From: JADMIH01 sp035274425
GTDB lineage: Bacteria; Chloroflexota; Chloroflexia; QHBQ01; JADMIH01
Reading direction: 5' to 3'
DNA length: 64,000 bases
Assembly: GCA_035274425.1 (NCBI GenBank)
Contig: DATEOC010000069.1
Span: 1-64,000 of the forward strand
Shown: positions 1-8,572 of the stretch, in pieces
Layout of the letters: each line of letters opens with the position of its first letter
How positions within the stretch are numbered: position 1 is the first letter of the stretch
Translations under genes and position numbers: made by a program
Notes under the pieces: generated by a model
The model's input: the letters and a program-made list of their open reading frames with translations, nothing else
Database searches by the model: none
What the model was told of the DNA's origin: nothing

Positions 1-153
1 GCCGATGTTTCTCCCGGTGCATCGTGGCGCTACGGCGGACGTTACGCTTGTTCGTTTGGCACTACAACCGTCGCCAGCGTGCTATCTTTGCTAATCCTCG
101 TCTCAAGAATAATCTGTGTCTTCTCTTTTAGTCACTCCCCAATCCCCTAATCA

Positions 154-204
154 TTGACAAAGCCAGGAGCTCTTTATATAATAGAGAGTAAACAAACGCT
201 TGTT
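154..204 (+). promoter_or_regulatory. Consensus sigma-70 promoter with operator-like palindrome for the TetR gene
   Basis: TTGACA (154-159) and TATAAT (177-182) are both perfect consensus hexamers, separated by exactly 17 bp. An imperfect palindrome, AACAAACGCTTGTT (191-204, 12 of 14 positions symmetric), begins where transcription would start. Such a placement is typical of an autorepressing TetR-family operator. The palindrome overlaps the alternative TTG start at 200, which argues for the ATG at 227 as translation start. Bases 1-153 contain no gene I can support. Confidence 0.75.
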
Positions 205-226
205 AGGTAAGTTAGACGTTAATTTT

Positions 227-808
227 ATGGCGCTAGACCGCAAAGAGCAGATATATTCAACCGCACGCTCCCTCTTCAGCGAGCGTGGCTACCCGGCCAC
301 GACCGTGCGCGACATCGCCCGCGAGATGAACATGCAGGCAGGCTCCCTTTACGCGCACATCGACTCTAAAGAGGATGTGTTGTGGGAGATAGTCAGCCGC
401 GCAGCCTCCCAGTTCATCGCTGCTGTTGAGCCTATCGCTACGTCAAACAACAGGCCCGCCGAGAAACTGCGCCACATGGTGCGCGCTCATGTAGACGTCC
501 TTGCCGACAACCTGGACGATGCCACCGTCTTCCTCCAGGAGTGGAAGTTCCTCGGGAGTGAGCGGCGTGATGCTATCGCCGAAATGCGCAATCGTTACGA
601 AAACCTTTACCGCCACGTAATCGAAGAAGGAATTCAGTCTGGCGAATTTGCCTCCACTGACCCCAAGATGGCGGCCCTGCTCGTGCTCTCCGCTGTCAAT
701 TGGATGCCCCAATGGTACAACCCTTCCGGCCCCCTATCCCCGGAAGAGGTCGCAGATACGTTTGTCGAGCTTATTTTGACTGGACTTGAACCAAAGGATA
801 AAGGATAA
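227..808 (+). CDS. TetR/AcrR family transcriptional regulator, probable regulator of the paa genes
   Basis: 193 aa from ATG 227; a TTG at 200 would add nine residues but lies inside the putative operator. The N-terminus has the TetR helix-turn-helix: a helix with ARSLFSERGYPATTVRDIA, then GSLYAHIDSKEDVL, the usual recognition-helix region. The remaining ~130 residues are helical and fit a ligand-binding domain of normal length. It lies 63 bp upstream of paaA on the same strand. TetR-type PaaR proteins that respond to phenylacetyl-CoA are known from other bacteria, so a role in paa control is likely, but the ligand is inferred from context only. The gene ends in a tandem run of AAAGGAT just after the stop. 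Confidence 0.85.
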   Translation: MALDRKEQIYSTARSLFSERGYPATTVRDIAREMNMQAGSLYAHIDSKEDVLWEIVSRAASQFIAAVEPIATSNNRPAEKLRHMVRAHVDVLADNLDDATVFLQEWKFLGSERRDAIAEMRNRYENLYRHVIEEGIQSGEFASTDPKMAALLVLSAVNWMPQWYNPSGPLSPEEVADTFVELILTGLEPKDKG

Positions 809-871
809 AGGATAAAGGATAAAAATGGCACTCTTATCCTTTTCCCTTCATAATTTCTTAAGGAGGCCCAC

Positions 872-1789
872 ATGGAAGACCAGGACCGCATAGACGAGTT
901 TACCCGCTTCGTGCAGAAGGGCGGCAAGGTGGAGGCGGGCGATTGGATGCCCGACGAGTATCGCCGCGCCGTCCTCAAGTTCGTGGAGATGCACGCCAAC
1001 TCCGAGCTTATGGGCGTCCTCCCTGAGCGCGAGTGGATCAACAAGGCCCCCACCCTCAAGCGCAAGCTGGCCCTCACCGCCAAGGTGCAAGACGAGGTAG
1101 GCCACGCCCAGCTACTCTACCGCGTGGCTGAAGACCTGGGCAAGTCCCGCGAGTCGATGCTCCAGGACCTCCTCGATGGCAAAACCAAGTTCCACAACGT
1201 CTTCCATTACCCCACCTACTCGTGGGGCGACGTGGCGATTATTGCCTGGCTGGTGGACGCCGCCGCTATACAGTCACAAAAAGCTCTCCTCGACTCCTCA
1301 TACGCGCCCTACGCCCGCACCATGCAGAAGATATGCTGGGAGGAGAGTTTCCACATCAAGCACGGCTACGACATGATCGTGACGATGATGAATGGCACCC
1401 GCGTGCAGAAAGATATGGTGCAGGAAGCCCTCGACAGGTGGTGGTGGCCCCTGGTGATGTTCCACGGCCCGCCCACCCCCATCGAAAAGGACCGCGACCT
1501 CCACTACCGCATCAAAGCCAAGCACAACGGCGTCCTGCGCCAGGAGTTCTTCGCAAAGTACATACCGAAGATATTTGAATTGGGTCTAACCCTCCCCGAC
1601 TCCGACCTCCACTTCGACACCGAAGAGAACCTCTGGAAGTACACCGAGCCGGACTGGAACGAACTGCGGACGGTCGTCACAGGGCATGGCCCCAAGACCG
1701 AAGACCGCCTCAACCTCCGCCGTATAGCCTACGCCGACACCCAGTGGGTGCGCGACGTAGTGATGGGTGAGCGCACCGCGGTGGCGTGA
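872..1789 (+). CDS. paaA: 1,2-phenylacetyl-CoA epoxidase, catalytic subunit A
   Basis: 305 aa, close to the usual PaaA length. PaaA is the catalytic diiron subunit of the multicomponent monooxygenase that epoxidises the aromatic ring of phenylacetyl-CoA. Two helices carry the carboxylate/histidine ligand patterns: KVQDEVGHAQLLY (~residues 72-84) and CWEESFHIKHGYD (~155-167). The ATG is preceded by AAGGAGG about 8 nt upstream. It is separated from its partners paaB-C-D by two LLM oxidoreductase genes, an unusual gene order. Confidence 0.95.
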   Translation: MEDQDRIDEFTRFVQKGGKVEAGDWMPDEYRRAVLKFVEMHANSELMGVLPEREWINKAPTLKRKLALTAKVQDEVGHAQLLYRVAEDLGKSRESMLQDLLDGKTKFHNVFHYPTYSWGDVAIIAWLVDAAAIQSQKALLDSSYAPYARTMQKICWEESFHIKHGYDMIVTMMNGTRVQKDMVQEALDRWWWPLVMFHGPPTPIEKDRDLHYRIKAKHNGVLRQEFFAKYIPKIFELGLTLPDSDLHFDTEENLWKYTEPDWNELRTVVTGHGPKTEDRLNLRRIAYADTQWVRDVVMGERTAVA

Positions 1790-1828
1790 CAGGTGAGCAG
1801 ATGTGATGCGTGAAACGTGATGCGTGAG

Positions 1829-1903
1829 ATTAGGTGGCAATTCGTAATTCGTAATTCCCTAAAAACCTCTGCGCCTCTGCGTCTCTGCGGTGAAATCTAT
1901 CGT
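1829..1903. repeat. Mosaic of dispersed short repeats between paaA and the LLM gene
   Basis: The gap holds fragments of three families that recur in the window: GATGCGTGAAACGTGATGCG-type (1806-1828), AATTCGTAATTCGTAATTCC (about 1841-1860) and CTCTGCGTCTCTGCGGTGAA (about 1874-1895). The last also occurs near 35390 (reverse) and 44430. No gene is present. Confidence 0.8.
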
Positions 1904-1953
1904 CCATTGTCCATCGTCTGTTTTGGACTTTCTAATTACCGAGAGCTAATGAC

Positions 1954-2919
1954 ATGAAACTAGGACTGCAAATAACGTACTTCACCTATCCTGGTGGCCC
2001 CGTGAAGATCGGCGAGGACTTCAAGCGCATCGTACAGGGAGCCGAGGCCGCCGGGTTCGACAGCATTTGGGTGATGGACCACTTCTTCCAGATACCTTCT
2101 TGGGGCACCCCTGACCTTGATATGCTGGAATCTTATTCAGTGCTCTCGTACGCCGCAGCAGTGACGAGCAAGGTGAAGCTCGGCGTGCTGGTTACGGGGA
2201 TAACGTACCGGCGGCCTGGGATACTGGTGAAAACTGCCACCACGCTTGACGTGCTGAGTGGCGGGCGTGCGTACTGCGGCATTGGCGCGGCTTGGTACGA
2301 AGGGGAGCATAAAGGGCTTGGTATCCCATACCCGCCTCAGCGGGAGCGGTTCGAGATGCTTGAGGAGACGCTGCAAGTGGCCCACCAGATGTGGTCGGAT
2401 GAGATTGGACCTTTTGAGGGGAAGCACGTAAATATGCAAGAGACGCTGAACGTGCCCAACTCTATACAGCGGCCACACCCACCGATTTTGATCGGCGGCG
2501 AGGGCGAGCAGAGGACTTTCCGCCTGATCGCCCGCTACGGAGACGCCTGCAACCTGATAATCATCCCGAACGAGCCGGAGAACTACATGCGCGGGGTGCC
2601 TTACGCCGAGCGGAAGTACGCCGTGCTGAGAGAGCGGTGCGACGAAATTGGCCGTCCCTACAGCGACATCGAGAAGACCACTCTGAGCGGCACCATATTA
2701 AGCCGGGACGGTACTAAGCCGGAGGGCGCATACGAGTCGCCGGAGCGCGCCTCGGTGATCGAGCCGAACGCGGCGATTGACTACTTCGCCCGGCTGGCCG
2801 AGATAGGCACTGACCATGCTATAGTCAACATGGGCACCTTGCATCTACCGGGCGCATTCGATCTCTGGGCCGAGCAGGTGATACCCGCCGTCAATCAGAT
2901 GGTGCCTGCGGGCAGATAG
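1954..2919 (+). CDS. LLM class (F420-type) oxidoreductase, copy 1
   Basis: 321 aa. The start MKLGLQITYFTYPGGP and the motifs GFDSIWVMDHFF, GVLVTGITYRRPGILVKTATTLD and GIGAAWYEGEHKGLGIPYPP are typical of the luciferase-like TIM-barrel family that uses F420 or FMN. The family catalyses hydride transfers or oxygenations; the substrate cannot be read from the sequence. It lies between paaA and paaB on the same strand, so it is probably co-transcribed with the phenylacetate genes. It is a close paralogue of the next gene, indicating tandem duplication. No strong Shine-Dalgarno is visible. Confidence 0.9.
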   Translation: MKLGLQITYFTYPGGPVKIGEDFKRIVQGAEAAGFDSIWVMDHFFQIPSWGTPDLDMLESYSVLSYAAAVTSKVKLGVLVTGITYRRPGILVKTATTLDVLSGGRAYCGIGAAWYEGEHKGLGIPYPPQRERFEMLEETLQVAHQMWSDEIGPFEGKHVNMQETLNVPNSIQRPHPPILIGGEGEQRTFRLIARYGDACNLIIIPNEPENYMRGVPYAERKYAVLRERCDEIGRPYSDIEKTTLSGTILSRDGTKPEGAYESPERASVIEPNAAIDYFARLAEIGTDHAIVNMGTLHLPGAFDLWAEQVIPAVNQMVPAGR

Positions 2920-2968
2920 CCAGGTCAAGAGGGTCTGACTCCTGATCCCTGGCTCCTCGGAGAATACA

Positions 2969-3910
2969 ATGAAGATTGGCCTACAAATACCATACTTCAC
3001 TTACCCTGGCGGACATGCCGCCATCCGGGAAACATTTGGGCGTATTGTGCGCGAGGCAGAGGCAGCGGGCTTCCACAGCCTATGGGTGATGGACCACTAT
3101 TTCCAGCTTGACGGCTGGGGTCCCCCCGACTTTGAGATGCTGGAGTGCTACACCGCTCTCTCCTATGCAGCAGCCCTAACGGAGCGCATAAAGCTAGGTC
3201 CTTTGGTGGCAGGCGTCACCTACCGCCGTCCCGGCATCCTGGTGAAGACCGCTACCACACTCGATGTGTTGAGCGGTGGTCGCTCGTACTTCGGCATCGG
3301 TGCAGCCTGGTACGAGGAGGAGCATAAGGGCCTGGGCGTGCCTTTCCCGCCCCGTAAAGAGCGCTTTGAAATGCTTGAGGAGACTTTGCGGATAGCCCAG
3401 CAGATGTGGTCGGGAGAAGCCAAGCCCTTCCAGGGGAAGCATTATGAGCTGGCTGAAACGCTCAATTCCCCCAACTCACTCCAGAGGCCGCACCCTCCAA
3501 TCATGATTGGGGGCGTGGGTGAGGAGAAGACCTTTCGCTTGATCGCCAGGTACGCGGACGCCTGCAACATCTTCACCTGGCGTGGTGTGGACTACGTCAA
3601 AGGAAAGTATGACGTGCTGCGCCGGCGTTGCGAAGAGGCCAATCGCCCTTACGCCGACATCGAAAAGACCACCCTTAGCGAGATGATAGTGACCCCGGAT
3701 GGCACAACGCCGGAGGGAGTACACCCCGCGCCCGACATGCCCTCCAACTTCACTACAGCCCAGGCGATAGAGCACTTCCACCAGCTAGCCGAGATAGGCA
3801 CCGATCACGCTATCTTCAACTCGCCCATCACGCACATACCGGGCGCGCTTGACGTTTGGGGAAGTGAAATCATACCTGCCGTGGAGAAATTCGTGCCCGC
3901 AGGTCGCTAA
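2969..3910 (+). CDS. LLM class (F420-type) oxidoreductase, copy 2
   Basis: 313 aa, collinear with the preceding gene over its whole length (shared YRRPGILVKTATTLDVLSGG and the same closing AGR). The gap to copy 1 is only 49 bp. Differences cluster around the region after the 'LIARYADACN' motif, where copy 1 has a short insertion (IPNEPENYM), suggesting divergent substrate pockets. F420 dependence is inferred from family resemblance. Placement inside the paa locus suggests a role in aromatic or CoA-thioester metabolism, but this is unproven. Confidence 0.9.
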   Translation: MKIGLQIPYFTYPGGHAAIRETFGRIVREAEAAGFHSLWVMDHYFQLDGWGPPDFEMLECYTALSYAAALTERIKLGPLVAGVTYRRPGILVKTATTLDVLSGGRSYFGIGAAWYEEEHKGLGVPFPPRKERFEMLEETLRIAQQMWSGEAKPFQGKHYELAETLNSPNSLQRPHPPIMIGGVGEEKTFRLIARYADACNIFTWRGVDYVKGKYDVLRRRCEEANRPYADIEKTTLSEMIVTPDGTTPEGVHPAPDMPSNFTTAQAIEHFHQLAEIGTDHAIFNSPITHIPGALDVWGSEIIPAVEKFVPAGR

Positions 3911-3946
3911 TGCTGCCAAAAGCAGCTTACGGTAAAGGTTACAGAT

Positions 3947-4330
3947 ATGACAGATGACAAGACAACACAGGGCGATATACCGGAATCGGAAGTGAAGCAC
4001 CCGTGGCAGGGCGAAAGCCCTCCTGGGCGGACCTTCGAGGTCTTCCAGCAGCCGCGAGAGGGCAAAGCCTTCGAGCATGGCGGCAGCGTCATCGCGCCCG
4101 ACGCGGAGATGGCGCTCCTGTATGCCCGCGAGTTCTACGGCAGGCGGCAGGAAAGCTATGCTCTGTGGGTCGTGCCCCGTGACGCTATCCTTGAGATAAC
4201 TGACCAGGACATCCTTCACCCCCCAGCCGTAGACCGCTCCTACCGCAGCGTCGCAGGCTACTCCGTACGAGACACTCTACGCTCAGTGCGCGGCTCGGTA
4301 GCGGGTGTAGGCAGCCCCCAGCCCGATTGA
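3947..4330 (+). CDS. paaB: 1,2-phenylacetyl-CoA epoxidase subunit B
   Basis: 127 aa. The core FEVFQQPREGKAFEHGGSV, APDAEMALLYAREFYGRR and YALWVVPRDAI matches PaaB, the small subunit that bridges the PaaA-PaaC dimers in the epoxidase complex. The N-terminal ~25 residues and the C-terminal ~25 are longer than in classical PaaB and look disordered. The gene follows LLM copy 2 by 36 bp and precedes paaC, consistent with one operon. Confidence 0.88.
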   Translation: MTDDKTTQGDIPESEVKHPWQGESPPGRTFEVFQQPREGKAFEHGGSVIAPDAEMALLYAREFYGRRQESYALWVVPRDAILEITDQDILHPPAVDRSYRSVAGYSVRDTLRSVRGSVAGVGSPQPD

Positions 4331-4441
4331 CGGACGAAAGACGAAGGACGATAGACAACTGATCCATAAAAAATCTTGGCGGTTCCTTGGCGCTCTTGGC
4401 GTCTTGGCGGTTAAATAATCACGTTTCACGTTTCACGCATC
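4331..4441. repeat. Dispersed-repeat block between paaB and paaC
   Basis: Contains GGACGAAAGACGAAGGACGA-type units (4331-4355), the CTTGGCGCTCTTGGCGTCTT family (about 4388-4409) and CACGTTTCACGTTTCACGCA (about 4420-4440). The last unit directly abuts the paaC start codon, leaving no Shine-Dalgarno. The same three families recur in the same order near 28935-29064, 31310-31440 and 55825-55970. Confidence 0.85.
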
Positions 4442-5239
4442 ATGATAGAAACCCTCACCACCAACCCCCTCAACACCCTACTCCTCTCCCTCGCGGACGA
4501 CGAGTTTATACTTGGCTACCGCAACTCCGAGTGGACAGGCATCGCGCCCCTTCTGGAGGAGGATGTGGCTTTCTCCTCGATGGCGCAGGATGAGATCGGG
4601 CACGCTCGCCTCATGTACGAGATGCTGGCCGAGCGCACCGGAGTCCCCGCCGACAAGATTGCCTACGCCCGCCAACCTCACGAGTTCCTGCACTGCCAGA
4701 TGATGGAGCGGCGCAAGCTAGATTGGGCGCATGCCCTCGCCCGCCAGTTCCTCTACGACACCGCAGACCACGTTCGCCTCGACGCACTCTCCCACTGCCA
4801 GTACGAACCCCTGGCGAACGCCACGCAGAAGATCATCCGCGAAGAGAAATATCACCTTATGCACGGCGACATGTGGCTGAACCGCCTCGCCACATGGAGC
4901 GAGGAGTCGAAGGGAAGATTGGAAGCTGTGCTGACCGCCTTGTGGCCCGACGCGCTAGGCATCTTTGAGGAGCTTCCGGGCGAGGCCCAACTCCTTGAAG
5001 AAGGCATCCTGCCCTCCTCGATGGCCTCTCTCCAATCCGCGTGGCTTGAGCAGGTAGCCCCTTACTTCTACAATCTCGACCTCCCCTTCCCCGCCGAGAA
5101 GGACGAGCGCACCGGCCTTTATATCTCCAGCGTGCAACCCGCATATGGCGGCAGGCAGGGCACGCACACGGAGGAGTTCACCACCTTATGGGAGGAGATG
5201 ACCTCTGTCTACAGGCTGGAACCGGAGGCCGTTTGGTAG
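4442..5239 (+). CDS. paaC: 1,2-phenylacetyl-CoA epoxidase subunit C
   Basis: 265 aa. PaaC is the structural, ferritin-like partner of PaaA. Recognisable segments are LADDEFILGYRNSEWTGIAP, EEDVAFSSMAQDEIGHARLM and IIREEKYHLMHGDMWL. As expected for a non-catalytic subunit, the motifs resemble the ferritin-like helices of PaaA. The start codon touches the repeat block upstream, so translation may depend on coupling or on a leader made of repeat sequence. paaD begins 7 bp downstream. Confidence 0.94.
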   Translation: MIETLTTNPLNTLLLSLADDEFILGYRNSEWTGIAPLLEEDVAFSSMAQDEIGHARLMYEMLAERTGVPADKIAYARQPHEFLHCQMMERRKLDWAHALARQFLYDTADHVRLDALSHCQYEPLANATQKIIREEKYHLMHGDMWLNRLATWSEESKGRLEAVLTALWPDALGIFEELPGEAQLLEEGILPSSMASLQSAWLEQVAPYFYNLDLPFPAEKDERTGLYISSVQPAYGGRQGTHTEEFTTLWEEMTSVYRLEPEAVW

Positions 5240-5246
5240 AGTCGTT

Positions 5247-5780
5247 ATGAAGAAGTGGACATCTTCACATATGAAAACATCTCGACAAATAACCGAACAA
5301 CAAATCCGCGACGCCCTCCTGGACGTGATGGACCCGGAGATACCCAACCTCTCTATCGTGGACCTGGGCGTGGTCCGCAACATTGACGTGCGCGACGACG
5401 CTATAGAGGTAGAGCTAATGCCCACCTTCGTAGGGTGTCCCGCGCTTGAGGTGATGAAAGAGGGGGTGCGCGAGCGACTGGGCTTATTAGCTCCAGACCG
5501 CGCCATTAACGTCAAAGTGACGCTGGACGAGCCGTGGACGACAGAGCGCATCACCGAGCGAGGCCGCCAGGTGCTGAAAAGCTCCGGCTTCGCGCCCCCA
5601 CCCCCCAGGCGAGAGATGCCCACTCGCGCCAACCTTATCCAACTGATGCCCGTCGCCGAGTGCCCTTACTGCAACTCGCGCAACACCGTCATGGACAACG
5701 CTTTCGGCCCCACCCTCTGCCGCGCCATCTACTACTGCCGCAACTGCCGCCAACCCTTCGAGCAATTCAAGCAAGTCTAA
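5247..5780 (+). CDS. paaD: Phenylacetate-CoA oxygenase assembly factor PaaD (MIP18/DUF59 family)
   Basis: 177 aa (an internal ATG at 5271 could be the true start; neither has a clear ribosome site). The N-terminal half is a DUF59/MIP18 domain with LLDVMDPEIPNLSIVDLGVV and the conserved cysteine in TFVGCPALE. The C-terminal part has a zinc-ribbon-like CPYC...CRNC pair. PaaD is thought to help maturation of iron centres in the epoxidase system. No paaE reductase follows; the electron donor must be encoded elsewhere or be replaced. Confidence 0.92.
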   Translation: MKKWTSSHMKTSRQITEQQIRDALLDVMDPEIPNLSIVDLGVVRNIDVRDDAIEVELMPTFVGCPALEVMKEGVRERLGLLAPDRAINVKVTLDEPWTTERITERGRQVLKSSGFAPPPPRREMPTRANLIQLMPVAECPYCNSRNTVMDNAFGPTLCRAIYYCRNCRQPFEQFKQV

Positions 5781-5781
5781 A

Positions 5782-5844
5782 GTTCAAGGTTCAAGGTTCA
5801 AGGTTCAAAGTGAACAACTAGACCTTGAACCTTGAACTTTGAAC
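5782..5844. terminator. Inverted repeat between convergent paaD and the C39 gene
   Basis: GTTCAAGGTTCAAGGTTCAAGG units (5782-5803) face their complement (5823-5844) with one mismatch in 22 bp and a 19-nt loop. The arms are made of the TTGAACC heptamer repeat family. Lying between two convergent genes it may act as a bidirectional terminator, though there is no U-run. Confidence 0.5.
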
Positions 5845-5848
5845 TCGT

Positions 5849-6493
5849 CTATGGGCGGATGACGAGCGACATACCGTCGAAGTAGCCCCAGCGGCGGATG
5901 AACGATCCCCAATCGGTGTAGTAATAACCGCCATCGCTTACATCCATCGAGTAAACCCCACCGCCGTCATAGCCATACACTACGATGGCATGTTCGCCGG
6001 GCACGAGCTTGAAGGTATTCCCCTTGTACGTCTCCCAATAGGCAGGGCGGTAGGCGGTGCGGTCCGTAGTTATCCACGTCACCACCGGGTAGCCGACCTC
6101 TAGATTGGCCCTCAATCTCGCCACATCGGTCCCGTAGAAGACCGTCGCCCTATATCCGCGCTGCTCAAGTACCGGCACTAAAGGCTCTGCATAGATGCCG
6201 TAATCATAAATACCGCCGTGCGGGCCGTTTATATCTCCTCGGAAGCCCTTGTGGGGATTTGGAGACAGGGGAACTTCCCTGATGAAATCATTCTGAGATA
6301 CAAGATTGCCCCAGAAGAGGGTAACAGCCGCAGCCGCAGCGTACTCGCAGCTCAGGTTGTACCACTGGGCCACAGAGGGCACTCCTTCGATTATCACCGC
6401 ATCATACTGCGCCTGCGATGGGGTGGGCCTTAGCAAAAGCGCCGATAATAACAATGGGACAATCAGCAGCAGATGCCTTCGCCTGGTGCTCAT
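5849..6493 (-). CDS. Secreted C39-like cysteine peptidase domain protein
   Basis: 214 aa from the ATG at 6493, which is preceded by AGAGGAGGAAA; an upstream ATG at 6529 lacks a ribosome site. A signal peptide is clear (RRRHLLLIVPLLLSALLL, ending SQAQ). The mature part has VPSVAQWYNLSCEYAAAAAV with the candidate catalytic Cys and VPGEHAIVVYGYD with the candidate His, the arrangement of Peptidase_C39_2 proteins. In bacteria such domains process or bind extracellular peptides; no substrate is evident. Convergent with paaD. Confidence 0.75.
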   Translation of the reverse strand: MSTRRRHLLLIVPLLLSALLLRPTPSQAQYDAVIIEGVPSVAQWYNLSCEYAAAAAVTLFWGNLVSQNDFIREVPLSPNPHKGFRGDINGPHGGIYDYGIYAEPLVPVLEQRGYRATVFYGTDVARLRANLEVGYPVVTWITTDRTAYRPAYWETYKGNTFKLVPGEHAIVVYGYDGGGVYSMDVSDGGYYYTDWGSFIRRWGYFDGMSLVIRP

Positions 6494-6746
6494 TTTCCTC
6501 CTCTGAACCGCCCCCAAAGACACCCACATGGCGATACCTCCTGTGACCCCATAATACCACGTGGAACCACGCCGCGCGAAGATTATGACAAGTTAAAAGG
6601 CAAGAGTCGTGCCAAATAGTGGACGAAGGACGAAAGAAAGTAATAGGTCCGCAATCAGACCGTTCGCTTATATATGCAAGAACCTAATTGTCTTCGTCCA
6701 ATAGGGCATTACGTGTTTTGAGATGACCTCTAATTTGGTCTGAGCA

Positions 6747-7598
6747 CTAATGGGCATTCTCGGCTGGCTCTGTCTGACCCGCCGAGTCGCTGTGCCGCGA
6801 CAGAAAGTCCATTATGAGGGGCTGGAGGAGCTCGACCTTCGCAGGTGAGAATATGAAATCGTTGTGTTCAGCGCCGGGAATCACTGCAAACTCGGCATTG
6901 GGTAGCAGGCGATACATTGAGACTCCTTCTTCGACGGGGACAAAGCCGTCTCGGTCGCCGAGCAGCACCAGAGTGGGAGCTACGACCCTGGCGAAATCGT
7001 CCTGGGAGTAGTTCAGCGTGGCGTTCCACATCGGTTTTATTTGTTTCAATAACGTTTTCCAGTCTTCAGGCCCATGGTCCTGCTGGAGGCCTGCCGCGAA
7101 AGTTGGGTTGTCGCGCTCGAACTGCTCGATATCAACATCGGGCGACTGTTCATCACCTAGTATGGAGCGGACCCACTTGCGAGACGCCTCGGTAAGCTCG
7201 ACGTAGGCTCCACCGATGATGAGCGCCTGGGGAAGGTCGGGATAGCGCATACCTATCTCAAGCGCAACCTGTCCGCCATCACTGTAGCCGCAGATCAATG
7301 GCTTCTGAAGATCAAGCGCCTGTATGAGCGCCGCCATATCATCCGCCAGCAACTCAAAGCTCAGACTTCCCGCTGGATTGGCGGTCCGGCCATGGCCGCG
7401 GCTATCCGGCGTAATAACACGGTAGTGCTTGGCAAAAACCGCGAGATACGGCTGCCATGAGCCGCCCGTGAGGATGCCACCGTGGATCAAGAGCAGAGGT
7501 TTGCCCTGACCATGCTCCTCGTAATAAATGTCCAGACCGTTGGCCTGAATGTAGCGCCCCTGCTCGCTTTCAGTCTGCTGTAGCGGTGCCGTTGCCAT
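6747..7598 (-). CDS. Alpha/beta hydrolase
   Basis: 283 aa from ATG 7598, supported by AGGAGG six bases upstream; the longer open frame to 7670 is not needed. The fold is recognisable from IHGGILTGGSW (oxyanion loop), the nucleophile elbow CGYSDGG (serine), GDRDGFVP (acid) and GAEHND (histidine). No signal peptide, so cytoplasmic. The substrate is not predictable; the closest flavours are small-ester or lactone hydrolases. Monocistronic, with its own promoter. Confidence 0.88.
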   Translation of the reverse strand: MATAPLQQTESEQGRYIQANGLDIYYEEHGQGKPLLLIHGGILTGGSWQPYLAVFAKHYRVITPDSRGHGRTANPAGSLSFELLADDMAALIQALDLQKPLICGYSDGGQVALEIGMRYPDLPQALIIGGAYVELTEASRKWVRSILGDEQSPDVDIEQFERDNPTFAAGLQQDHGPEDWKTLLKQIKPMWNATLNYSQDDFARVVAPTLVLLGDRDGFVPVEEGVSMYRLLPNAEFAVIPGAEHNDFIFSPAKVELLQPLIMDFLSRHSDSAGQTEPAENAH

Positions 7599-7739
7599 AG
7601 TGACCTCCTGCTGGTTGATGGGTTCGAAGGAAGGGTGGGAGAAGAGTGTTGGCAGCATAACTATAGCCACCCTTCCAAATGTTAGCGATAATTATGATTT
7701 AGGACTTCCCATACCTGACCACCAATTTGCCTCACAGCA

Positions 7740-7769
7740 AATATATTATAGAACATAAGTTCGTGTCAA
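7740..7769 (-). promoter_or_regulatory. Promoter with palindrome in the spacer, upstream of the hydrolase gene
   Basis: On the minus strand TTGACA (7769-7764) is followed after 18 bp by TATATT (7745-7740). The spacer contains GAACTTATGTTC (7762-7751), an imperfect 12-bp palindrome with two asymmetric positions, a possible repressor site. A TATAAT at 7750-7745 is an alternative -10 but is too close to the -35. Confidence 0.5.
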
Positions 7770-7859
7770 GGAGTTTATACACAGATGTTTGATTATCATT
7801 TTGTCGTCTGTCGTCTGACGTCACAACGCTTGACGTAACATTACGCTCTTCTTATAATT

Positions 7860-8525
7860 ATGGTGCGCCCGGTGGGGCACTTTACGCTTGCACTGAAGGT
7901 ATTTTCCAGAATGGCCGATTTTCTAACCTCTCCATATTTCCTCCTATTCGCTCGTTTGTGCGTAGGAGGGGTCTTCCTGGCCTCGGCTGTCACCAAGATG
8001 ATAGACCGGGAGGGCACGGCAGTGAGCATGAGCCGTTACCCCTTCCTACCCTCCGGGTTCGGCAGGTTTATCGCCTACACATTCCCCTACCTGGAATTGG
8101 CGGTAGGGGTCATGCTCGTGCTTGGGTTCTTCACGCGCTACGCTGCTGTCGCCTCCGTAGCGATGTACATCCTTTTCACAGGCCTCATCACATACGATCT
8201 GACAAGGGGGCAGAATACCTCATGTCACTGCTTCGGGCGGCTCTCCTCCGAGAAGCTGACACCTGTAGCTGTAGTGCGTAACCTCATGCTGCTGGCTATG
8301 TCGGTGCTCGTCTTCCTCAGCTTCGATGGTTGGGTGGCACTGGACATGGCCCTCAATAGCACGTTACCCGGCCTGGGCCTTATAGCGCGTGATGTCCCCC
8401 TGCCTACAGGAGGCAGCGCGGTGCCCGTCATCATGCTCGCCCTGGCAACCATAGTAGCAATCGTGCTGGGCGGTCAGGCCGTCGCCACAGTCCGCAAGAC
8501 CCTCCAGGGCCTGAGTTTGCGGTAG
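7860..8525 (+). CDS. MauE/DoxX-like polytopic membrane protein
   Basis: 221 aa; a second ATG at 7911 (MADFLTSPYF) may be the true start. Four or five membrane segments with ARLCVGGVFLASAVTKMID and YPFLP...FPYLELAVGVMLVLGFFTR, typical of the MauE/DoxX superfamily. A paired-cysteine motif NTSCHCFGRLSSEKLTPVAVVRN is present at a cytosol/membrane boundary, as in MauE proteins linked to disulfide handling. It heads a likely operon with two further membrane proteins. Confidence 0.75.
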   Translation: MVRPVGHFTLALKVFSRMADFLTSPYFLLFARLCVGGVFLASAVTKMIDREGTAVSMSRYPFLPSGFGRFIAYTFPYLELAVGVMLVLGFFTRYAAVASVAMYILFTGLITYDLTRGQNTSCHCFGRLSSEKLTPVAVVRNLMLLAMSVLVFLSFDGWVALDMALNSTLPGLGLIARDVPLPTGGSAVPVIMLALATIVAIVLGGQAVATVRKTLQGLSLR

Positions 8526-8572
8526 GCAGAAGGTAGATGGCAGAAGTTAATCAGTACTCTCACGGTTCACTT

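Noticed and set aside
1..150. Open frame at the left edge
   Set aside because: Open from base 1 to a TAA at about 150, but codon use and peptide give no support for a gene fragment.
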